Of a stretch of 64,000 bases of DNA, positions 13,081 to 24,562 are shown piece by piece. Position numbers and translations under genes: made by a program. Origin of the DNA: Nectonema munidae (lineage: Eukaryota; Nematomorpha; Nectonematoida; Nectonematidae); assembly GCA_030549495.1 (NCBI GenBank), contig JAUIRK010000722.1, forward strand, positions 62,001-126,000, read 5' to 3'. The notes beneath the pieces are model-generated. The model made no database searches. It was not told where the DNA came from and was given only the letters and a program-made list of their open reading frames with translations. The stretch's first letter is position 1. Every line of letters starts with the position of its first letter.

Positions 13081-13920
13081 TGGTTCATACCAGATGAATT
13101 GCTTAGGTGGATTGATTACTCTGTACTGAGAGACTACGTCACAATTTTATTATTAAAATTTTTCGCAGAGAAGTGTTACCAAACCAGATTAGCAAGAGAA
13201 AAGCGAACATCTACATAATTTCAAAAGTATTGCTACCTCCACGTATTTTAAATTTGTTAAGTAAATTGCTCAAAAATCGATTTAAGACTCGGGTCTATGA
13301 ATTGACAGTTATGAAGTCGTGACTTTAAATTTGGCCCTTTTAGTATAAATTGGAAGTGCAAAATGTTCTAAAGAAAATTTGCTACAAACCCCAAACATAG
13401 GAATTAACCATTCCCTATTTGATACATAAGAAGTGCGAAATTAAAAGTTTACCTCTTAATGCCAAGAAAAGCAATTATAGAAAAAGACCTAGAAAACCTT
13501 TAAGTACAAACAGCTTTTAAGAATATAAACTAACTTGTTTATAAATTTCACTAGCAAAAATGTGAAGGAATTTTGCAAACCATTCAAGGCAATTAAGACT
13601 GAAACAATAGATAAAATGAATATCTCTGTATAAGATGTTTTAAATTTGAATTCTGTAATAAAAGCTTTGCTTGTTAAGTTATATTTTACAAACATAATCC
13701 AAGTATTTATGTTAGCTGGCCCATTCATTCCATTACATTAATTTACTGTAATCAATAGAGATTAACTTCTTAAGCTTTAAAGTTAACCAATAATTTCGGG
13801 GCCTCAAGAAAAAGTTTCTATTATAGTTATGTGTTTTAAAAATACCCCGCCCTCTGCCTGAGAAATTTTTGGGCCCTTGTTCAAATTCCTGTCTACTTTA
13901 CTGCTTCGTGTGTGGGATGA
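13080..13920 (+). repeat. Dispersed repeat family A, copy 1
   Basis: This stretch matches 60310-61360 in the same order and orientation. Shared blocks include GGTGGATTGATTACTCTGTA near 13107 and a pair of blocks around TTTGAATTCTGTAAT (13645) and CCTTGTTCAAATTCCTG (13875). The first half is also shared with 28320-28575. It is non-coding as far as can be seen, and its boundaries are approximate. Confidence 0.65.
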
Positions 13921-14457
13921 AACGAAAAGCTTTTTCACCCCTTCATTCTGTTGTGCGCCCCCGTCTGTCTCTAGCATGTTTTAGTATAAATACTAATGAG
14001 TCTTCTAATGCAGGTCTTTCTATGCGATCTTTAGAAGACAGATATTTTTGACCTTGGGTCACCAAATACATGCATATAGATACGTTTTTTGTTACGCATC
14101 TACTTGCCTAGTACTATAACATTTTTTCAAAAAGTGAGAGATCGCGGACATAGAAACTGACTTTGAAAGAAGTGCTTTGAAACTTTTCACGATTACTAAA
14201 AATCAAAATGAATAGGGGTAGTATAACTTATGATCTATATTTGATAGGCTCGAATCTTAAGTCCATACTCCATGCATCTCTGTCTATATCTTCTTTAAAA
14301 TACAGTTTCATTTTTCAAATATTTATGGAGTAGGTAGTATAGCACAAGGAGAGTTCTTCTCGAGAAGTGCGAGATCTCAAAAACGGTTAATGCCGTGATC
14401 CAAGGTATTTTTGCTTTGTCTAAAACCACTTCTTTTTGCAGCTCTGCAAATTGACCA

Positions 14458-17400
14458 ATGAAGAAGACGAGGCTTTTTTACTCAGTTCTCGCCGGTGGTA
14501 TTTTGTATCTTGTGAAACCTGGATCAAGTATCCTTTATTTTATTTTATTTTCCCTTTTCATTCTTATCGTTACTGAGTAAAGAAAATCAGCTTACAGACC
14601 CGTTGTCTCACTCTTTGAATAATTTTGTTATCTTAAAACTAAATATCTTTTTTTTGTTAAAGTATATTTTACAGTGATTTCAATAAAGTCTTCTACAATT
14701 AAAAATAGTCTATTTATTCCTTATTGCTCTAATATAGAGACTTTGATGCTTATACCAGATGCGCTCAATGGGGGGGGGGGGGCTGATAAATAATTTGACG
14801 CTGACACTCATATATCTCTACTTTCCAAAGTTTCCTTCAGATCCTATTATTGACACCTTTTTCGAAAGAGTGGTTTCATCGCTAAAGTCTTCATTCAGTG
14901 GGAATCTGGACTTATTGTTGTCCTGTCAAATTAATCATAAAAGTATTCGACAAATGACAACACACAGATTTTACATACACAATTTTGTTTACCCATTAAA
15001 TTCGCGGTAACTTGAAAGATATCGGTTGGGTGGTATATAACTTTTTGCCAACGCTCACTTTCGCCAATTTGTTGACGATCTATTTCCAGTTAATAAGGTA
15101 GTTTCTGCTCCCAGTTCTCTTGACGGTGGGCATTTCCACGTATTTCCATCAATATCTTCACTTTTACCAATTTAGAATGTCATAAGGGTGCCGGTCAACG
15201 AAATGAATCTCGAAAGAAATAAAGTTACAAAAATATACAATTCATAGTTTTCTCCCTCCCCCTGTCAAAAGTGTTTACACCACCCATATATTTTTATATA
15301 TACTGAAGTAAAGTGAGAAGCTTTCGCGAAGAATTTGATTTCCAGAGTTTTAAGTTTTTTGATGAAATTAAAAATCAGTGTAATTTCCATATTAATTAAT
15401 TGCTCAACAATAAAAAAATTTTAATGCTAAATATCTAAAATTTTAGAAACGTTTATTCTCGAGATTGTTCTTGAAGCATAATTCCAGGCATTTTGTTCTC
15501 GTAAAATGAAAGTACTATGTCTCAATAAAGTTCACTTTATTTAAGGAGTCTTCCACCCGCGAATATATTATATCGCCATTTCAATAAAAGCTAACTTGTG
15601 ATTTTATTATATTGGGCTGGTGGTTTACTGAATGCGTTTTGTCTGTTCACACACTTTTCTATCTCAACTTATTTTCTTGGGGTGAATTCCGTTCACGTAG
15701 ATAACCCGCACCCTCGATCTTGGTCAATTAATTTTGGCAAAAATGGGGGGATTAAACGTGAGTGTTTACGCTATATGATATTCTTTATGGAAATATATTA
15801 CAGAACCCTATTAACCGAAATATGATATCACTCAAGTAACGGATTTTAACTTGAAACTCTCAGGTTCGATAAAAACGTACCAAAGATGATCGAACTTGGA
15901 TATTTTTCGTATAAATTGTTTCAATTACGCCTTTCTGATTTGTCTATTTATAATTTTAGGTCTCTTCTCATGGCATCCTACTTGCATGGTTTTTGCCGTA
16001 TTCTTTTCCCTTTATTTATCGTTGTGTTGCTGACTGCATGCGCATTTGTTCTGCTTTGGCCTCACTCCGAGAACCACTTCTTTTATCTTAACGCATTTGA
16101 TCCCACGCGCAACGTGAAAGAGACAGTAGCATAGATAGATAGCCTCAAAACACGATGGCTAATGCAATTCCTACAAGATTTAGCGTGAATCTGCTCTGGC
16201 TTGTTTGCTCTCCTTCACTTCTATTTGTTTAGCTGACTGACATGTTATCGCATAGCCGTATCGTTTAACACGTATAATTTGCCTTCGAGTTAGCTTGCTA
16301 GCACGATGCGTGCAGGATGTGGTGCGTAAATTATTATCTGAAAAAACATCCCATTTCATATATTTCAGTAATAGACCTCCTCTCGACGTTGCATTACAAT
16401 TAATCGGGAACCATCTTTTGCATCTACTGGCACGGAATTAATCATTTGGTTACAATGAACCCGTTTTGTTTAATTCTCTTATTCAGACGAAAATGCCCAA
16501 CTTTTGTCCTTTTTTGGATAAATCCAATCAATTCTTTGAAAGCTTCCAAAAATCGTCTGATTTTGGAAAGGATACTCGCATTTTTAAAATTCTTTCACCA
16601 AATCCTTTTTCCTAAGAAAATTTTGATTTTTGTACATTCATGATGTCTTTCGCCTTGAGGATATCGAGACTGAAAGTTCTAAAATCGTATCTAATTTTGT
16701 TTCAAATTAAAAAGAGCTCATCGAATGATTTTCATTACAGGTTGTATAACGTGTCACATCTCAAATTTACATATATACATATTAGGGACGCACATCTTTA
16801 AAATTATTGGAGTAGGGGGTGTGAATCATTCAGTCTACTCACAAGCCAAACAAATCTTTTAATGATATAACAGATATAGAATTGAGAAAATTGCGAGAAC
16901 CGCCTTTTCTCGCCCCTTAAAGCCCCTCGCCGACCTGCTTCCTTATGTATTGGAGTGTTGCTTTATATTCAAAAAGGGGAATCCATCTTTTTGTGCTCTT
17001 TCCTATTTTAGTTTGTTGTGTGCTCAACGGAAGGCATTCTTCTCTTTCAACGTGGCTTGAGTTTGTCTCTTAAAGCGAAACAAAACATCCACGCCATTCT
17101 GCAGGTTTGCTTTTATCATAATACGTTGTGCCTTGCAAGTTTGCCTATACGCTCTCGTAACCAAACTTTGTTTAAATTAAGATTCACATCTAAAAAACCA
17201 ACTTATCTTGCACCATTTACTCAACTTTTCGTTTCAACTTTTTTTCCATACATTTTTCAACTACTTCTTTTCATGTTGTTTTTGCTCTTCTTTTAGCTTT
17301 TTGCCTGTACTTTGTTCTTCATAAACTTTTTTAATAAACTCTTATTTTAATCTCTTATTTTGATCTTTGCTTTTCTGAAACTAAATTTATTTACTCTACT

Positions 17401-20400
17401 TTTTTCAATCTCTCACTGCTTATTTTGGAAGTTAAATTTAACTTACACATTATTTCTCATTTTCGTTGTGTTTAATCTTTTTTCCAGCTTCTTTCAAGTC
17501 CCAACTCTAACTGCTGTACACGGAACTTGACCTAATGCAACCTTTAACCCTACTTCTACTGAAAAGGGACTAGTAGACCCGCAACATTGAAAAAACATAT
17601 ATCTCCGGAACTATCAAACCCTTCTCAATGAAATTTGATGACCTTTCCTAATCCTTAGTAAAATTTATTTTGAAAGAAGGAATTTTTACTTGTCATGTGA
17701 CTCAGCAGATAGCCTCTCATTTTTTCACGCGTAAAAGCGGCAAGTTAGTAATCAGCCACTGAGCATAATATTTAATGAAGAGGTTGGCAAAACCTTTTAA
17801 AATAACAGAAACTTGATATGTCATTATTCATCGATAGCCAGCATGTTTTCTTTTTAGTACTTATTTTGATCTAAAACAAACAAACAAGCTACACGTAAAA
17901 GATCCAAACAGCCCCTGATTTTTGTGTATTTTTTTTAATTGCCTTTAAAAAAGAAGCTAAATTTTTAAAATTAGCAGCACATGCATAATGGCGCTTTGTC
18001 TCAATTTTTCAATTTTTGTTGCAAATTTCGTGATACCGTGAAAAAGGAGAGCTTTTTATCTGGGACTTTTTTCTGCTGTTCCTTTATACGCTCTAAAATG
18101 CAAACGCGAGCAACTGCCTTAGCGTCCCGCTCATTTGACTCGTATTTGTTTTAGTCCGCTACTGATGTCTTCAGTGTGATTGGCATGTATAGCATCGTTC
18201 AAACAAAGAATTCGATGAAGAAGGACCACATGACTTCCTTGCATGCAATCATGGGCCTTTCTGTTGTGCTCGCTTCTTTCGCCACCTCCATCATGGGCGT
18301 GGTCACGAAGTATCCCTCGGCGTTTCGCTTCCTAAAGGTCAAGTACTCCTTCACGCGTAAGATGCACAAAGTTTGCGGAACTGCTCTCTACCTCGTTTGT
18401 AAGTTTAAACGCTTTACACGTGCATTCTTATTATGAAAGCGTTTAAACGTTCGTCCATTTCATAAGTCAAGGTCATACTTTCACTTGTTTTTTGAAGTCA
18501 ATTGCATATTTTGAGGTAGTAGAGTCATTATCAATTTAGTGGAGGTTATTAAATTCCAATCCAAATAATTTTTTGGAAAGACCTAAAACTGATAATGAAA
18601 GATCATTCATTTTCTCGAAAAAACAGTCTGCGTGCTTTCCATACTTGTTGTGTGTACATCTACGAAAACCTCTGCAATGAATCTAGCTCAGCAAAGCACT
18701 TATAAATAGGGGAAGGGGTCATTTCATTCCAACATTTATGGACCCAGTCGATAACATTGAGGAAGGAAATTTTTGAAGAATTTCTGGACCAGTAATCAAC
18801 TCCTTATCATAATGCTGTCACAGACAGACTGTTACTCTTTGTCTCTGTATTTTATCTTCATGGCCTGTATGATGCCTTGATACGTGCGCTGACTATTTGA
18901 TGCTGAGCTTGTCAAATGATTGTTTATCAAACGAAGACTTTCCATCACAAGTAAAGGAACTTTCTCTCCAGTCATAAAGCAAAGATAATAATGCGGTCTT
19001 TATTAACAGCCTTTTACATAAAAGGACTTGCTTCGCTGATTGCTTCGATAGAACAAGCCGGTTTCAATCAAGTTAAAAATGTCTTTGGCTCATATCCAGC
19101 ACAAATGGTAGAAAGCTTTTCCTGCCAATTACTAACAACACTTTTGTCTAGACATCACCACTTTTTCCAGACACAGATCCAAACCAAATATTATGATGCT
19201 TTACAAATGCAGCGAACCAACGCTTCGAAGAATTAAATGAGTCGATACTAAGCTCCAGAGAAAATTTTAAAACCTGTTTCTGCACCGCTTACTTGTACTC
19301 GTCTAGTTGTAGCCTCTTGAAACCACTTCCAACACATCTCATTAACTTAATTTCCTGTTCTTCGCATTTTACGTCTGCGCTCGTTTCAAGCATTGTTTTC
19401 AAAATCATGCAAAATTTCGGCTTTTCGCTTCATAATATTTTACACTTGATCTTTGCTGACGCTAAATGTGCAAACAACTTTACGCGACCTTTTTACTTTT
19501 TCGTACATTTCAATAATTTTAACTTTATCTACAAGGAAAAGAGTTTTTCTTATTTCCTTTAAACTATTTGCTAGGAAACAATTATTATGTGTTAGCTCTA
19601 AATAAATCAGAATGTGTCATGAAGACACTAGCATTCTAAGTATAACCCGGGGCCTATACATCAATGATTACAATTTTCAATGTTAAATGAATGACATAAA
19701 ACATGCGTGTTAGTCGTATACATGCAATCTTATTTTATAAAACAGATATGCTTTTGTCTTTACATTACTTGATACACATGCAATATATATGCGTGCCAGT
19801 CGTGTATATCATATGATAAATCACATTTCAAATTTAGTTGTAATTCACACAACACGATTCGTTTTAGTCAACTGTTACTAGAAATGCTGAGGATAAATAT
19901 GCAAGGCTAACAAAATAATATCGATTTTGACGGGTGCCGTTACATGGCTACATGCGTTTATACGGTTCAATTGAATACAGTAAAAGGCCTTTACTTTGAA
20001 GAGTGTATTCCGATGGCCTAATTAATAAAGATTTCTGTTTTAAAAAGTTCAATATCCCACAGTGAAATCCCCACTTTTTTTGATACACAGATAATTTTTT
20101 ATACTGTAACACAATGTTAACAAGAAAATTTATTGACAATCATGGATCTCCAAAAGATGCCAGACACCAACTCTGATCTAGAATTGGAAGCTCTTTGGCG
20201 TTATCTTCGTATGTCTTGGAGTGAGCTGTAGTAGCGAGAGCTGTTGCAGAGTGGTGGAGATTCTTGGCTTGAGTTGAGATCTTCTATTAGTGGCATCTTC
20301 AGGATGTTTGTGCTATATATGTTGTGTTGCCAATCTGATGTGTAGTCAATGTCAAATTACAGAAATTGTGGCTTCAGGTAGTGTACATCGTAAATTGGAT

Positions 20401-20876
20401 AAGCTTGGATGTTTTGCATGTGTGTATGAATAAGGTCCAGTAGGATTGATGGTGATTTGATGAATGAGGTGAATCTTGCACTTCTGAATATTTACATATA
20501 ACATCGTGATGTTACATATACCATGGTTAATACATGCACTTATCGTAGTCATTTATGCGCTATCATATCATAAAAATATTTTCCGATCCCGCATTTCATG
20601 ATTTTTCCTTTATGAAGCATTTTTAATTCACAAGCGTAGTAGAATTTAAGAACACTTATGTATCTCTTACATACTTGAATTTTAGAAGAATAACTTTGAA
20701 TGTACTTTTTTTTAGCTTTGGTCACGATCTACTCTGTTTTTCACTCCAACTGGTTTAATGAATTGAAAGTTAATGAAGCCACGAAGCTCGGAATTCATGG
20801 CGTTTCTACGGCAATGTTACTAGCACTCTCTTCTCCTCATTTGAAGGCTGCATACCTCAGCTTGATGAAGAAATAA
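14458..20876 (+). CDS. Cytochrome b561 domain-containing protein (CYB561D1/D2-like), 5 exons
   Basis: Predicted exons are 14458-14527, 15960-15997, 17012-17104, 18155-18398 and 20716-20876. Their joined length is 606 bases, giving 201 residues, close to the 222 of human CYB561D2 as I recall it. All junctions keep phase: the exon 1/2 joint completes KPGSSLFSWHP, which aligns with ARPGSSLFSWHP of CYB561D2. Family members are multi-pass membrane proteins that bind two haems and move electrons across the membrane. Four histidines fall at family positions: His29 (SWHP), His63 (IHAIL), His97 (SLHAIMG) and His138 (KMHKVCG). The paralogue (D1 or D2) cannot be decided. The start is uncertain: the ATG at 14458 follows a strong acceptor (TTTTTGCAG) and an in-frame stop, but a second good acceptor (TTTTTTACTCAG, ending near 14486) could mean an upstream exon supplies the N-terminus, and the first membrane helix looks short in this model. 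Confidence 0.85.
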
Positions 20877-23385
20877 ACTCCTGGCTCCATTAAAACGTTT
20901 CGTATCTGGTTTGACTAAAGTTAAACAATCGATTCTCAATTGTTTATTATTTAAAGCAACAGTGTTTGTTTGAATAGTGACACTTAATATTCTTAATTTT
21001 ATTTACAATAAAGTTTATTGCTTTACTCTCCTCAGATTTTATCAGACAAACGCCATTCTTTTTTGACTAAAAAGCGTGCTTGGCTTACCAATGTCATAAA
21101 GCCACTAGCGACAAGATATTAAATGCTTTCAGATTTGTCTGTAACTTTGCTAAAAATTGATACCCATTTGCACTATAATAACACCATATATTTTTCATTT
21201 CATATGCCATATGTTTAGATGCGTAGATAATTGCTATCCATAATCCATCGAAGAACGTAAAGCAATCGAAAGAAAGAACTTCAGCACGGATAACTGCTCT
21301 AAAAACAAAATGATAAAAATTCGAAGATGCTGGTATTGAGTTATGTAGCATTGATAGGAGATTGCAGAACTAGGACAATTTAAGTTATTGTTATTTAAAT
21401 TTGTTCATGTTTACATGCACTATGATACTGCTTTATTTTCAGTAATACCTCTCAACTTTTGAAAAGACATTTCCACTTTTTAAGATTTTAGAATTATCAT
21501 ATTATTTTTAAGGAACTCATTCTAGAGTAAAGTGTATTCCGCCTCTAACACATTTTCAAATTTATTTTGGTTACTTTCAGTCTTTTTTATACAGGTTTAC
21601 CCTTTTATAATATCAATAAGGTATTTTTATCGCAGATTGGTATAAGTATAATCTCCCCCTCCTCCCCGTTAGAACTTATTTTGCCATCTGAAACTCCTTT
21701 AAAATATATAAATGTATACACTTTCCTATACTCCCGATCCCATTAAAATCAATTTTGCCCCCCCCCCCCCCTATGTATCAGTTTTGCCCCTTCCCTATAC
21801 TTGAAATCTGCCTACAGGGCTGGGTATAGTTATTAGTAGGGCGGTTAAAAGTTAACTTTTAAATTCTTGAAGCACTATTTTTAAGCATCTATTGCAATGA
21901 AAATTTGTAAGTTTTTTATATAATTTCATATTTTTAGGTCAACAAAATCAACTTTTTTTATAAGCCCAACTTTTTTTTTATAAGAGCAACATTTTTTTTA
22001 ATTTTAAAGATTTATTTATTAGTAAAGCATTATTCATAGACGAAATCGTTTTTTGATAACTTCTTTGCTCGATTTTTTTTATGTGAGTAAATACAAAAGT
22101 GTTTTTATTAAAATACAAATGAAAGAGAATTTATAACTTGAGCCATAGTTTTTCCTATCTTTTCGCTTAAAACTACTCAATATATTTATCACATTAACAT
22201 AAAAAATTACTGAAGAATTAAAACATGTGTCATTTTATAATTGTATTTTAAAAAACATCAAGTGGCTAGGCATCAAGTTTTTCGCATCTCGTTTAAAACC
22301 TGAAACTCATTTGACGCACTCATTAGCAAAAAAGTAACAAGTAAAATATGCCCGGGCTTTCTATTCATATTTCAAATGAAATTTCTCACTGCTGATTCCT
22401 ATTACTTCAATCCTTTATGATACAGACATCGTTTTACTTTATCCTAGTGACGATGAATTAAATCTCTGCTATACGTTGCATCTATAGCCTTAGTTTTTAT
22501 ATATTATCTTCCATTATAATCCATCACCATCGTCACTACCACCATAACGAAGTGTGTAAGTAGACACTTTTATATAAAGTTGTCCTGTATAATGAAAACC
22601 ATTTAGAGAGTAGCAGCTCAGCATTCTGAACACTTTAGTCGTTTGCAAACTTCTTCGTCAGAACTAATTGATATGAAAACCACAAGTGTGCAATGAAATA
22701 AAAAGTATATTTCTCTGGATTCCTGCTTCACATAGTAGCTACACATAAATCATTCCTATAAATTATTGATAACATCTTTAAAGTTCGTGCAGCATTTGTA
22801 TACTTCAATTTTTTCAAATTACTTTTTAAGATAAACTCTTTTTATCCATGCCAAAGAGTGTTGCTAGCAAATATTCAAAAAATTCCAGATCGTAAAAAAT
22901 TAGCAAAAAGTGTTTGTTTTATCTTTAAACAAAGAACTTTTTGGGTTTTATGTAAAACAACGGTAAACCATGAGAAAAAATTTGGTTGAAAACATAAATA
23001 CTAAAAAAACCAAAATTCAATGGCTTCTTCTTCAAGTACCACGAATATTATTAACTACGCTGAAAAAGTTGATAAAAACTTTACTAAAAATTAGTTAAAT
23101 TTTACTTATATAAAAGTAAAATATCCCTCTACATAAATTGGGACACTTTAGACCTTTTTATAAAAATTTAGGGTACAATTTACCCTCAGTTTCAAACACT
23201 AGACTTATTTTGATAAACTAGCAGATGAAAACTTTTTTACTATCAAATCAGTCAAAAAAAATTTTGAATGATGGATGAAACGGATATTTGTGGAGAATCT
23301 TTCATTAATGTCCTGGTTGGCACATTAGCTGAAACTTAAAGTAACACATTTAGTACATTAAAGCGACAATTAAAATATATAACAT
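20877..23385. other. Intergenic region between the b561 gene and a gypsy fragment
   Basis: No coding exon is recognised. A long C tract near 21755-21770 sits in a G/C-skewed stretch (21640-21830) that may be a non-autonomous repeat. Near 22558 an unusually good splice donor (GTGTGTAAGT) follows a less AT-rich 40-base stretch and could be the end of a non-coding first exon of SF3B2 (speculative). Confidence 0.35.
21007..21012 (+). promoter_or_regulatory. Candidate poly(A) signal of the b561 gene
   Basis: AATAAA lies 131 bases after the stop codon at 20874-20876. It is the first canonical hexamer I noticed downstream. Confidence 0.5.
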
Positions 23386-24126
23386 TCTCCGCAGCTTTAA
23401 AAACCATTATGGGGGAGTGTATCTGTTGACTGGTTTCCTGATTCTTGAAGACCTTCTTAGTATAGGATTACCTTCAGTAATATTCTTAACTTCATTCAGT
23501 GTTTCAGGGTGAGGAACAAAGCATTCCAGAGAAGTTGCCTCATCATATGTTGATAAAGGTGAATCATAAGTGACTTGTATGTCTTGAGGGTTCTTATACA
23601 AGTTATCGGTACCAGAGTAGTGGAAGGAGATGAATTGTTAGAGCCAAAAGAGCGATTCAACGGAGCAGGAGCTAGATGCTTTATTGAGACGGTATCAACC
23701 TTGCCATTAGGATATTTGACGTTTGCGTAGAGGTGGTTCGCATCCAAGACTTCCACTTCCAATAAATTATTATTATTAACGTATTTATCGGAGGATAATC
23801 TTTTTAGCAATGCTTCCCAGGAGACAAGAGCAATTGGGGCATAGAGATGCCTGTAGAAGTCTTTCGCTGGAAGTTGAACATCAATTCATGAGGTGAGGCA
23901 TTGGTAGAAGTTGAGATTAATGTCCTTAAAGCATCTAAGGCCTCTTGCAAGGCACTTTCCCAATTACGAACTTCTTGCTTTTTCGACTTGAGAGTTAGAA
24001 GAACAGATTTCCTAATTGTGCCAACAAATCGTTCTGCTTGTCCATTTCCAGTTGGATTGTAAGGAGTTGTTCTACTGGGAACGGTGTTTTGGCTTTTCAA
24101 ATAATTGCGAAATTCATAACTCATAA
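23386..24126 (-). mobile_element. Ty3/gypsy integrase C-terminal fragment, broken
   Basis: Minus-strand translations show the end of a Ty3/gypsy integrase: the NPTGNGQAERF-type block with its catalytic glutamate near 24055-24090, a downstream beta-rich domain near 23650-23790, and the typical basic tail RRSSRIRKPVNRY near 23410-23450. TGTTATATATT on the minus strand near 23386 might be the start of a long terminal repeat. The fragment lacks the rest of pol and is broken. It lies just upstream of SF3B2, or in its first intron if a 5' UTR exon exists further upstream. Confidence 0.75.
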
Positions 24127-24562
24127 AACCACTGCCCCTATCCGAATGAACGTATTTAGTTAGGTGTGATAGAAAATTGATTACATATTATTTGGATACA
24201 AATACTTCATTTAGAAAAGAAAAAAGAAGGAAATTTATTTATAAATTCTTGAATACAATGCATATGTAATTATATTTTTATCGTAAAAGTAGGTTAAATA
24301 TCATACAGCCTAGGAAAAAGAACTTGTTGAGAGAGTATTTACAAAAGTCAAAAGACCCCTTTTTAGAAATACAATTGACACTTACAGCATAGGAAAACTC
24401 ACAACTAGATACAAAACAACGGAAACAATATAAATATAGAGATGTGAAAAGAAATTTAAACACGTAGATTATAAAAATCTAGAAAAATACAAAGTTATAT
24501 TAAAGAAAAAAGAAAACTTCTTATTTTTTAATAATTTTTGAGCCTTTTAATCTAGTTTATCA

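Noticed and set aside
15886-16134. 82-residue frame resembling a membrane protein
   Set aside because: The real b561 exon 2 (15960-15997) lies in another frame; this frame is a chance extension into the intron.
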